Origin: Zavarzinia aquatilis
GTDB lineage: Bacteria > Pseudomonadota > Alphaproteobacteria > Zavarziniales > Zavarziniaceae
NCBI RefSeq assembly: GCF_003173035.1
Contig: NZ_QGLE01000013.1
Span: 52,871 to 116,870, forward strand
Direction of reading: 5' to 3'
DNA length: 64,000 nt
The notes beneath the pieces are model-generated. The model saw only the letters and a list, made by a program, of their open reading frames with translations, had not been told where the DNA came from and did not search any database. The position numbers and the translations under genes are program-made. The number at the start of each line of letters is the position of its first letter. Positions within the stretch are counted from its first letter, which is position 1. Shown here in pieces: positions 52,406 to 60,200 of this stretch.

Positions 52406-52585
52406 ATGCTTCGCAATCTGATCGCCTCGATGCGCAAGACCGACGAACGCGGCGCGACCGCCATCGAATATGCCCTGATCGCCGCGCTGATCGCCGTCGC
52501 CGCCATCGTGGCCATGGGCTTCGTCGGCAATGGCATCAGCGATGTGTTCACCAACGTCTCGGACACGCTGAACAACGCCACCTAA
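52406..52585 (+). CDS. Flp/Fap-type pilin
   Basis: The 59-residue prepilin begins MLRNLIASMRKTDERGATAI; the prepilin peptidase cleaves after the Gly in RG-ATAIEYALIAALIA, with the Glu5/Tyr6 pair of Flp pilins and a hydrophobic helix to MGFVGNGISDVF. It would be assembled by a Tad apparatus, which is not in the window. AGGAG lies at 52394-52398, seven bases upstream. Tad genes elsewhere in the genome are assumed. Confidence 0.95.
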   Translation: MLRNLIASMRKTDERGATAIEYALIAALIAVAAIVAMGFVGNGISDVFTNVSDTLNNAT

Positions 52586-52687
52586 TCGTCTGACTGATCC
52601 CTTCGGGGTCATCTTCGATCAAGGGCCTTTGCCCCGCTGTGTCGCCCAGGCGATGCGGCGGGGCTTAATATGAGAGGGCGTCTCGGC

Positions 52688-52891
52688 ATGATCAGGGCAG
52701 CGTTACGCCGCCTCGCCGGCCTTACGGTCCAGGAAGCGACTCCGCCCCCTCCGTCCGTCGAGGAGCAGGGGGCCACCTCTCTGGAATATGTCTTCATCGC
52801 CAGCCTGATTTCGCTGGTGGTGTTCCTCGTCGTCTTTCAGATCGGCGACTGGGTTCTCGCCCAGTTCGGCCGCATGGCGAACGCCCTCTGA
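52688..52891 (+). CDS. Second Flp-like pilin (divergent)
   Basis: The 67-residue protein (73 from ATG 52670) has a basic N-terminus (MIRAALRRLAGL), a proline tract (PPPPSVEEQ) and the prepilin-like G-ATSLEYVFIASLISLVVF. The GATxxEY core matches Flp pilins, but the leader is long and the mature segment, ending QIGDWVLAQFGRMAN, differs. GAGAGGG at 52672-52678 favours ATG 52688. It may be a minor or pseudopilin. It lies 102 bp after the major pilin gene. Confidence 0.78.
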   Translation: MIRAALRRLAGLTVQEATPPPPSVEEQGATSLEYVFIASLISLVVFLVVFQIGDWVLAQFGRMANAL

Positions 52892-53006
52892 TCGCGGGCC
52901 GGAATCGGCGATCAATCCCCCCTTTCCCTCGCCTTGCGCAGACGGCCGTTTCCGGCCGCCTGTTGTCATGACTCAGCCTGTTTCCTGACTCAGCCAGATC
53001 CCTGAC

Positions 53007-53837
53007 TCAGGGCGTAATGATTCTGATGCTGCGTGCCGGCAGGGCGCCGCCCGTCGCGGCGGGTTCGGCCGGCGTGGCGGCCGACTCCGGGGATGCCACG
53101 GCATGGGAATCGCTCGTTTCGGCGCTTTCGGCCGGTTTTGTCCCCGATTCCTCCACGGCCTGCGGCTCGGTCGTCCCGACCGCCTGCGGCTCGGTCGTCC
53201 CGACCGCCTGCGGCTGGGGGGGCTCGACCGGCTCCGGCAGAGGGGACACGGGATCGGCGGCGGGGGCCGGGACTGGCTCGGGCGTGGCGGACGGCAGCGC
53301 CGTGGCGGCGGCGTCGGCGGGTGTCGACTCGGGCGTCGCCGGGGCGGAAGCCGGCGGGACTTCGATGAAGAGCGGGCCGGGGCCGCCCGGCGGCGTCGCC
53401 GCGTCAGGCGCGGCTGGTGCATTCGCGCCGGCATCATAGATCACGGTCGCCCCCGCGGCGGGATCCGCCGGCATCGAAGGCGTCGTTGTGGAGGGGGCCG
53501 CCGGTGCGCTTGTCGCGTCGAAGATCGTGGTTGCGCCGGCCGCGGGATCGACCGCCGTGCCTTCCGCCGATGAGTTCGTCTCGGGGGCGGCTTCGGTGGG
53601 CGATGCGGCAGGCAGGGCGGAAGGGGTCGATTCGATGATGGGGGCGGGCACCGGCCTGGGTTCGGCGGCAGGCGCGGCGTTTTCCGTGTTGCCGGGCGCC
53701 GTCGCCGGGGCGGTCGGCTGCGTGTAGTAATCCGGGAACGCCCGGCGCTTCGACAGACGGTCGCCGAGGCTGTCGCAGCCGGCGAGCGTGGCGCCGGCGC
53801 AAAGCGCCAGCAAGATCGTTGTCGTGGCGCGTGGCAT
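53007..53837 (-). CDS. Pro/Ala-rich lipoprotein
   Basis: The 276-residue protein has a lipoprotein signal (TTTILLALCAGATLAGC, Cys at residue 21) and a short conserved-looking stretch (RRAFPDYYTQP). The rest is Pro/Ala/Thr/Glu-rich and probably disordered, including three PQAVGTTE-type units encoded by a 24-bp repeat around 53150-53220. No named family was recognised. It may extend from the outer or inner membrane through the periplasm. It stands alone between the pilin genes and the aldehyde dehydrogenase. Confidence 0.75.
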   Translation of the reverse strand: MPRATTTILLALCAGATLAGCDSLGDRLSKRRAFPDYYTQPTAPATAPGNTENAAPAAEPRPVPAPIIESTPSALPAASPTEAAPETNSSAEGTAVDPAAGATTIFDATSAPAAPSTTTPSMPADPAAGATVIYDAGANAPAAPDAATPPGGPGPLFIEVPPASAPATPESTPADAAATALPSATPEPVPAPAADPVSPLPEPVEPPQPQAVGTTEPQAVGTTEPQAVEESGTKPAESAETSDSHAVASPESAATPAEPAATGGALPARSIRIITP

Positions 53838-54048
53838 GTCGATCCCTCGTCCGATATCCGCCTATTGCAGTGAAACAGCCGGCCTTGGCCGTCAAGTGAG
53901 AGTTGGACAAATTGTCAGCTATTTCACGCCGAATTGGTGCCGAGCCCGCAGGAGGCTGGCATTCGCCCACGACACTCGACGCCGGCTATCAATGGCCCTA
54001 ACGTCCCAGACCACGACAAGGCCGGAGCAACCGGCGAGGAGGAGGCTC

Positions 54049-55479
54049 ATGAAAGACTATCTGAAGTTCTATATCGACGGTGCCTGGGTCGATCCGGCGG
54101 TGCCGAAGGCGCTCGATGTCATCAATCCGGCGACCGAAGAGGCTTTCGCGCGGATTTCCCTCGGCTCGGCGGTCGATGTCGACCGGGCGGCCAAGGCGGC
54201 GCGGGCGGCTTTCGAGAGCTACAGCCAGACGACGCGGGAAGAGCGCATTGCCCTCCTCGAGCGGATTCTCGCCGCCTATCAGGCGCGCTACGCCGATTTC
54301 GTCGAGGCGATCTCGACCGAAATGGGCGCGCCCGCCTTCCTGTCCAAGGCGGCGCAGGCGGCGACCGGCGTCGCCCATCTCGCCAAGATGATCGAAGTCC
54401 TGAAAACCTTCGAGTTTCAGGACGTGCGCGGCACCACGGCGATCTCCAAGGAGCCCGTGGGCGTCTGCGGTTTCATCACGCCGTGGAACTGGCCGATCAA
54501 CCAGATCGTCTGCAAGGTCGCGCCCGCGCTCGCCGCCGGCTGCACCGTCGTTCTGAAGCCGTCCGAGATCGCGCCCGTCAATGCCATGATCTTCGCCGAA
54601 GTGCTGCACGAGGCGGGCGTGCCCAAAGGCGTGTTCAACCTCGTCAATGGCGATGGGCCGGGCGTCGGCCAGCCGCTGTCGTCCCATCCCGATATCGACA
54701 TGGTCTCCTTCACCGGCTCGACCCGGGCGGGTGTCCTCGTCGCCAAGGCGGCGGCCGACACGGTCAAGCGCGTGCATCAGGAACTGGGCGGCAAATCGGC
54801 CAACATCATCCTGCGCGATGCTGACCTCACCGCGGCGGTCAGCGGCGGCGTGCGCGGCGTCATGAACAATTCCGGCCAGTCGTGCAATGCGCCGACCCGG
54901 ATGTTCGTGCCGCGCGAATCGCAGGGCGCGGCGATGGAGATCGCGAAGGCGACGGCCGAGCAGATCAAGGTGGGCAATCCCTTCGACAAGGGCGTGACCA
55001 TGGGGCCTGTCGTCTCGGATGTGCATTTCCGCAAGATCCAGGGCCTCATCGCCAAGGGGATCGAGGAGGGCGCGACCCTGGTGACCGGCGGTCTCGGCCT
55101 GCCGGAGGGGTTGAACAAAGGCTATTTCGTGCGGCCGACGGTCTTCGCCGACGTCACCAACGACATGACCATCGCGCGTGAGGAAATCTTCGGCCCGGTG
55201 CTCGCCATCCTGCCCTATGACACCGAGGAAGACGCGATTCGCATGGCCAATGACACGGTCTATGGCCTGTCGGGCTATGTGCAGTCGGGCGATATCGAGC
55301 ACGCGCGCAAGGTCGCGGCCCGGCTGCGCACCGGCAACGTGCACCTGAACGGCGCCGGCCCTGACTTCGCCGCGCCCTTCGGCGGCTTCAAGCAGTCCGG
55401 CAACGGTCGTGAATGGGGCGAGTTCGGCCTCGAGGAATTCCTCGAGATCAAGGCCGTGCTCGGCTGGCAGGCGGCCTGA
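54049..55479 (+). CDS. NAD(P)-dependent aldehyde dehydrogenase
   Basis: The 476-residue enzyme has the Rossmann-type PVGVCGFITPWNWPINQI, the general-base Glu in HQELGGKSANIILRD, the nucleophile Cys in NNSGQSCNAPTRMFVP, and the C-terminal EIFGPVLAILPYD. Length and order are those of class 3-type and related ALDH enzymes. The substrate is not evident; there are no linked alcohol or amine dehydrogenase genes. GAGGAGGAGG precedes ATG 54049. Its 3' end is followed by a 26-bp tandem triplicate. Confidence 0.95.
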   Translation: MKDYLKFYIDGAWVDPAVPKALDVINPATEEAFARISLGSAVDVDRAAKAARAAFESYSQTTREERIALLERILAAYQARYADFVEAISTEMGAPAFLSKAAQAATGVAHLAKMIEVLKTFEFQDVRGTTAISKEPVGVCGFITPWNWPINQIVCKVAPALAAGCTVVLKPSEIAPVNAMIFAEVLHEAGVPKGVFNLVNGDGPGVGQPLSSHPDIDMVSFTGSTRAGVLVAKAAADTVKRVHQELGGKSANIILRDADLTAAVSGGVRGVMNNSGQSCNAPTRMFVPRESQGAAMEIAKATAEQIKVGNPFDKGVTMGPVVSDVHFRKIQGLIAKGIEEGATLVTGGLGLPEGLNKGYFVRPTVFADVTNDMTIAREEIFGPVLAILPYDTEEDAIRMANDTVYGLSGYVQSGDIEHARKVAARLRTGNVHLNGAGPDFAAPFGGFKQSGNGREWGEFGLEEFLEIKAVLGWQAA

Positions 55480-55535
55480 CGGCGCTCGGCTGGCAGGTGG
55501 CCTGACGGCGCTCAGCTGGCAGGTGGCCTGACGGC
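55458..55535 (+). repeat. 26-bp triplicate at the aldehyde dehydrogenase stop codon
   Basis: Three copies of a 26-bp unit starting GCTCGGCTGGCAGG lie at 55458, 55484 and 55510. The first includes the stop codon. Copies 2 and 3 are almost identical. As at meaB, the unit is not a multiple of three. Confidence 0.75.
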
Positions 55536-55539
55536 CAGG

Positions 55540-55569
55540 CCGTGCCCGTGGGAACCGCCACGGGCACGG
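55540..55569. terminator. Bidirectional hairpin between convergent genes
   Basis: CCGTGCCCGTGG (55540-55551) pairs perfectly with CCACGGGCACGG (55558-55569) around GAACCG, between the aldehyde dehydrogenase and methyltransferase stops. Strong stem, no T tract. Confidence 0.6.
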
Positions 55570-55576
55570 CGTCCGT

Positions 55577-56242
55577 TCAGGCCCCGATGAAGCGCCAGAC
55601 CGACGTCCGCTTGACCTCGGCATCCTCGAGCTCTCGGGATACCGGAATTTCATAGATGGCCAGCGACTCCAGTCGCTCGCGCGGCAGGTAGCTGCGCCCC
55701 GGATCGCCGACCAGCACCACGCGACCGGCGGCGGCGAGACCGCCCAGCCAGTCGGTCACCCGGCCTGACATCGGCTGCTCGTAACAGACATCCCCCGCCA
55801 GCACGACCTCGGCCGCAAGGTCGGTCCTGCCGATCACGTCGGCGGCCTGCGCCTCGACGCTGACCCCGTTCAGCGCGGCATTGAGGGTGATCGCATCGAG
55901 GGCGAAAGGGTCGATATCGCTGGCAAGAACAGTGCGGGCACCGGCCCGCGCCGCCGCTATGGCGACGATGCCCGAGCCCGAGGCGAAATCGAACACGCGC
56001 CGGCCCGCGACCAGTTCGGGATGATCGAGGATATAGCGCGCCAATGCCTGTCCGCCGGCCCAGGCGAAGGCCCAGAAGGGCGGTGGCAGGCCCAGGGCGC
56101 CGAGGTCTTCCTCGGTCTTGTGCCAGAGCGGGATGGCTTCGCTCGCCAGATGGAGCCGCAGCTCCGGCGTATGCGGGGGCGAGACCACCGCCGTGTTCTC
56201 GGCGATGAAGCGGCGACGGTCGGGAATGGAATCGGTGGCCAT
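55577..56242 (-). CDS. Class I SAM-dependent methyltransferase, ETFB lysine-methyltransferase-like
   Basis: The 221-residue enzyme begins MATDSIPDRRRFIAENTAVV and has PPFWAFAWAGGQALARYIL, SAM motif I VFDFASGSGIVAIAAARAGA, and LASDIDPFALDAITLNA. The post-II-type LAGDVCYEQPM follows. The order and the WAFAW.GGQ segment resemble the bacterial METTL20/ETFB lysine-methyltransferase group, also loosely annotated as nicotinamide N-methyltransferase-like. Electron-transfer flavoprotein would be the target, but no etf genes lie here. The start is ATG 56242, with the zinc-ribbon gene upstream on the same strand. Confidence 0.85.
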   Translation of the reverse strand: MATDSIPDRRRFIAENTAVVSPPHTPELRLHLASEAIPLWHKTEEDLGALGLPPPFWAFAWAGGQALARYILDHPELVAGRRVFDFASGSGIVAIAAARAGARTVLASDIDPFALDAITLNAALNGVSVEAQAADVIGRTDLAAEVVLAGDVCYEQPMSGRVTDWLGGLAAAGRVVLVGDPGRSYLPRERLESLAIYEIPVSRELEDAEVKRTSVWRFIGA

Positions 56243-56289
56243 GGCGCGCAGCCTGTGCTGCCGGCGCCGTCGTGGCAAGCGGCGCGCGG

Positions 56290-56311
56290 CCCGGCCGCCG
56301 TGGCGGCCGGG
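56290..56311 (-). terminator. Hairpin after the zinc-ribbon gene
   Basis: CCCGGCCGCC (56290-56299) and GGCGGCCGGG (56302-56311) are a perfect inverted repeat with a minimal GT centre, about 50 bp after the zinc-ribbon stop and before the methyltransferase start. Transcription may continue through it. Confidence 0.45.
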
Positions 56312-56360
56312 GGCGGGCCCGGGGTGCGTAATCTCTGGAATTACCCACCCCGATGCGTCG

Positions 56361-56606
56361 TCAGGCGCGGAAGTAACCGCCGCAGGAGCCGCAGACGATG
56401 TCGACATAATAGTTGGTGTCGAGACCGACGGTCCAGCCGACATGGCCGCACCAGGGGCACTGGGTATAGCCGCTGTAGGCAGCCTGGCCTTCGGTTTCGG
56501 TCTGCGGCGGCTTGGCCAGCAGGATGCCGAGCTTGCTCTTGTCGATGCTGCCGACATCGGCCGGATCGGTCTTGGTGCCGCGCTTGATGGACAGTTCGTT
56601 GCTCAT
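56361..56606 (-). CDS. 81-residue zinc-ribbon-like small protein
   Basis: The protein begins MSNELSIKRGTKTDPADVGS and ends with a zinc-ribbon pattern: CPWCGHVGWTVG, then 10 residues, then DIVCGSCGGYFRA, two CxxC pairs 18 residues apart. The middle is KSKLGILLAKPPQTETEG. No close named family was recognised. AAGGGCG lies 7 bases before ATG 56606. Two CRP-like palindromes lie at 56712 and 56745, and TACATT at 56684-56689 fits a -10, placing the sites at about -41.5 and -74.5. A role in redox or carbon-linked control is possible; the function is unknown. Confidence 0.8.
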   Translation of the reverse strand: MSNELSIKRGTKTDPADVGSIDKSKLGILLAKPPQTETEGQAAYSGYTQCPWCGHVGWTVGLDTNYYVDIVCGSCGGYFRA

Positions 56607-56683
56607 GATGAATTCGCCCTTCGTCTCAGGTTGAACATGTACCGGTTCGGGGCCATCGCTGTATCTCGCCCTGACCTGAGAGA

Positions 56684-56689
56684 AATGTA
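56684..56689 (-). promoter_or_regulatory. -10 element of the zinc-ribbon gene
   Basis: TACATT on the minus strand, 78 bp before ATG 56606. A start site would be near 56677. No -35 element is seen; the palindrome at 56712-56725 occupies that position, as at class II CRP-activated promoters. Confidence 0.5.
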
Positions 56690-56711
56690 GCCCGCGGACC
56701 GGCCGAAGAAA

Positions 56712-56725
56712 GTGAGCAAGCTCAC
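56712..56725 (-). promoter_or_regulatory. CRP/FNR-family site 1 (GTGA-N6-TCAC)
   Basis: GTGAGCAAGCTCAC is a perfect palindrome and an exact GTGA-N6-TCAC match to the CRP core. Its centre lies 41.5 bp upstream of the predicted start site at 56677. Confidence 0.65.
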
Positions 56726-56744
56726 ACCCCGGGCGGGGCGGGAC

Positions 56745-56758
56745 GTGACGGCCGTCAC
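56745..56758 (-). promoter_or_regulatory. CRP/FNR-family site 2 (GTGA-N6-TCAC)
   Basis: GTGACGGCCGTCAC is again a perfect palindrome with GTGA-N6-TCAC. Its centre is 33 bp, about three helical turns, from site 1, so both sites would face the same side of the DNA. Confidence 0.6.
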
Positions 56759-57234
56759 CATTTCCGCCGCGACCGCGGCGAAAATGTCGCACAGCCCCGA
56801 GGGATCGTATTCGGACGCCAAATCCGGGCCGATTCCCGATGGGTCCTGTATTGTCCCACAAGTATGTATGAAGAAATTAAGGTTAATGATGCCGTCGCCC
56901 GGCAGAATTTGCCCGATGGTGTCGCAGGGGAAGTGCCGCCTGCAGCCTATCCAACCAGTTTGGTGGAAGCATTGGCGGGTACTCTCTATTCCGGCGGTGT
57001 TCGTAATCGAAATGATCAGGCGGACATCACACAATCCAGTTCGTGAAGCTTCCGGGGTTTCAGATCGGGTCCAAGTGCGAAATCTGGACGGATACTGACG
57101 TTACGGGGGTTGTTGCCTCAGTATTGGGGGGTCTCTCTCCCAAATTGGTGGCAGCTGTTTTTGACGATCCAGGCGGCTTGGGGCACCCAAGTCACATTAG
57201 GGCACAGTGCCAAGTGCTGACGAGGCGGGAAGAA

Positions 57235-60200
57235 ATGAAACACGGACAGCGTGGACCTTACAGGTCTGTTACGGGCGGGCGACTTAAGGTGGTCCTTTCC
57301 TCGACGGCGCTGGTCTCGACCCTTGCGGTCGCGACCTGGAGCTCCGCTCAGGATGCGGTGCCTGTTTCCGGGGACCAGTTCGGTTACGGGAACGACGCGC
57401 TGGCCGGCGTCAGCGGCAAGTTCGACATCTTCGGCGGCGGTGACGATAACGGCACGCTCTATGGTGGCACGGCCTCGATCGCGGCTCCGATCGGCCAGAA
57501 CATGGGCTTCCAGATCGACGCGATCGCCGGTGTCGTGGCGGACGAGGCGGGCTACGCGGGCGGCGCGGCTCAGCTCTTCTATCGCGACCCGCAGCAGTTC
57601 ATGGTCGGTATCGCCGGCGGCGGCTATTATGTCGAAGGGCTGAAGCAGTATTCGGTCTCCGGCATCGCCGAATATTATCTCGATAACGTCACCCTCGAAG
57701 GCCTCGCCGGCTATCAGTGGGGCGATGTCGTCGAAGACAGCTTCTACGGCCGCGTCGGCGCCTCGATCTACGTCAATCCCAACCTGCGCCTCGGCGCCGG
57801 TGTCGCCTACGCGGAAGATACCGGTGTGGGCGGCGACGTCGGCATCGAAGCGCTGCTGCCGGAAGTCCCGGGTGTCGCGCTCTTCGCCAACGGCATGTTC
57901 GATGAAGATGGCGCGACCGGCTTCGGCGGTGTCCGCTTCTATCTGACGCCCGCGACCAACCTGATGGACACCAACCGGACCAAGCAGGCTTCCAGCGGTC
58001 CGACCCTGATCGACATCCAGCGTCACGGTGCCCTGCGCAGCAACTATTTCATGCTGACCGGTTCGGGCTTCGGCCTGCGCCAGATCAGCCGCGCTGGCGG
58101 CGGCGAACTGCCGATCGGCGGTGGCGGCTCGGGCGGCAACGGCGGCAACGGCGGCGGTGGTAACGGCGGCAACGGTGGTGGCGGCGGCAATGGCGGCGGC
58201 GGCAACGGCGGTGGCGGCAATGGCGGCGGCGGCAATGGCGGCGGTGGCGGTACCAACGGCACCAACGGCTTGATCGACACCGTCCAGGACGTTGCCGGCA
58301 ACCTGCTCGACGGCACGCCGCTGGCGCCTGTGGCCGATCTGGTCGACACGCTGGTCGACCCGACCACCGGTGCTCTGGCGCCGCTGACGGGTCCGCTGAA
58401 CGACGTGACCGACAGCAACACCAATGCGCCGCTCTCGCCGGTGAACGACATCGTCGACGCCCTGGCCGGCGGCAGCGACTCGACCCTGGGCGGCGTCGTC
58501 GACGGCGTGCAGGACACGGTCAGCCAGGACGCCAACAGCGGCGACTACAACGGCGGCCTGATCGACCTCGTTCAGGACATCGTCGGCAACGCGCTCGACG
58601 GCACGCCGCTGCAGCCGGTGGCTGACGGCGTCGACACGCTGGTCGATCCGACCACGGGCGCTCTCGCCCCGCTGACCTCGGCGCTGAACGACGCCACCAA
58701 TGTCGACGCGAATGCGCCCCTCGCCGGCGTGACCGAGATCGTCGATGCGCTGGCCGGTCCGCAGGACGCGACCCTCGACTCGACCACGGATGGCGCGCAG
58801 GACCTGCTCAGCCAGAACGCCGACAGCGGCAACGTGAACGGCGGCCTGATCGACGAAGTGCAGGGTGTCGTCGGCAATCTGCTGAACGGCACGCCGCTGG
58901 AGCCGCTGGTCGGCGCGGTGGACATGCTGGTCGATCCGACCACCGGTGCTCTCGCTCCGCTGACCGGTCAGCTGAACGACGTCACCAGCGTCGCCGGCAA
59001 TGCGCCGCTGGCTTCGGTGACCGAAATCGTCGACGGCCTGGCCGGCCCGAGCAACGGCGAACTCGATCCGGTGCTCGACGCGGTGAACGAGCTGCTCAGC
59101 GGCTCGACCCTGGCCGGTGGCTTCGGCGGCCTGCCCGGCCTGCCGGGTGGCGGCGCGAACCCGCTGGAAGGCGTTCCGGTGCTCGGCGATCTCGCTGGTG
59201 CCCTGACCAGCCTCGGCGGCGGCGGTTTGCCCGGCCTGCCGAGTGGTGGTTCCAACCCGCTGGAAGGCGTTCCGGTGCTCGGTGACCTCGTCGGTGCCCT
59301 GACCAGCCTCGGCGGTGGCGGCCTCGGTGGTGGTTCCAACCCGCTGGAAGGCGTTCCGGTGCTTGGCGATCTCGCCGGTGCCCTGACCGGCCTCGCCGGT
59401 GGCGGCCTCGGTGGCGGTGCCGACGGCGGCGCGATCGACGAAGTGCAGGGCATCGTCGGCAATCTGCTCGACGGCACCCCGCTGGCGCCGGTCGCCGATG
59501 CGGTCGACATGCTGGTCGATCCGACCACCGGTGCCCTGGCGCCGCTGACCGGCCAGCTCAACGGTCTGACCGATGTCGCCACTGGCCCGCTCGGCCCGGT
59601 GACCAGCCTGGTCGACGCTCTGGCCGGCCCGAACGGCGGCGCGCTCGATCCGGTGCTCGACGGCGTGCATGACCTGCTGGCCGGTGACATCGGCCTGCCG
59701 GGTGGCGGCTCGAACCCGCTGGAAGGCGTTCCGGTGCTCGGCGATCTCGTCGGGACCCTGACCGACCTCGGTGCCGGCGGCCTCGGCGGCGGCTCGAACC
59801 CGCTGGAAGGCGTTCCGGTGCTCGGCGATCTCGTCGGGACCCTGACCGACCTCGGTGCCGGCGGCCTCGGCGGCGGCTCGAACCCGCTGGAAGGCGTTCC
59901 GGTGCTCGGCGATCTCGTCGGGACCCTGACCGACCTCGGTGCCGGCGGCCTCGGCGGCGGCTCGAACCCGCTGGAAGGCGTTCCGGTGCTCGGCGATCTC
60001 GTCGGGACCCTGACCGACCTCGGTGCCGGCGGCCTCGGCGGCGGCTCGAACCCGCTGGAAGGCGTTCCGGTGCTCGGCGATCTCGTCGGGACCCTGACCG
60101 ACCTCGGTGCCGGCGGCCTCGGCGGCGGCTCGAACCCGCTGGAAGGCGTTCCGGTGCTCGGCGATCTCGTCGGGACCCTGACCGACCTCGGTGCCGGCGG

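Larger units (their letters stand above)
56607..57234. other. Intergenic control region between zinc-ribbon and repeat-protein genes
   Basis: This 628-bp region holds the CRP-like promoter of the zinc-ribbon gene (56684-56758) and the presumed promoter and leader of the repeat-protein gene. The part 56850-57230 is clearly less GC-rich than the surroundings. It contains the inverted repeat ATACTGA (57092-57098) / TCAGTAT (57118-57124) and, shortly after, a TTGGG/TCCCAA hairpin. A 60-codon open frame at 56864-57046 has no ribosome-binding site or atypical support and was not accepted. Confidence 0.4.

Noticed and set aside
56864..57046. 60-codon open frame before the repeat protein
   Set aside because: No ribosome-binding site, codon use unlike neighbours, no family signature; could be a chance frame in the A/T-richer leader region.
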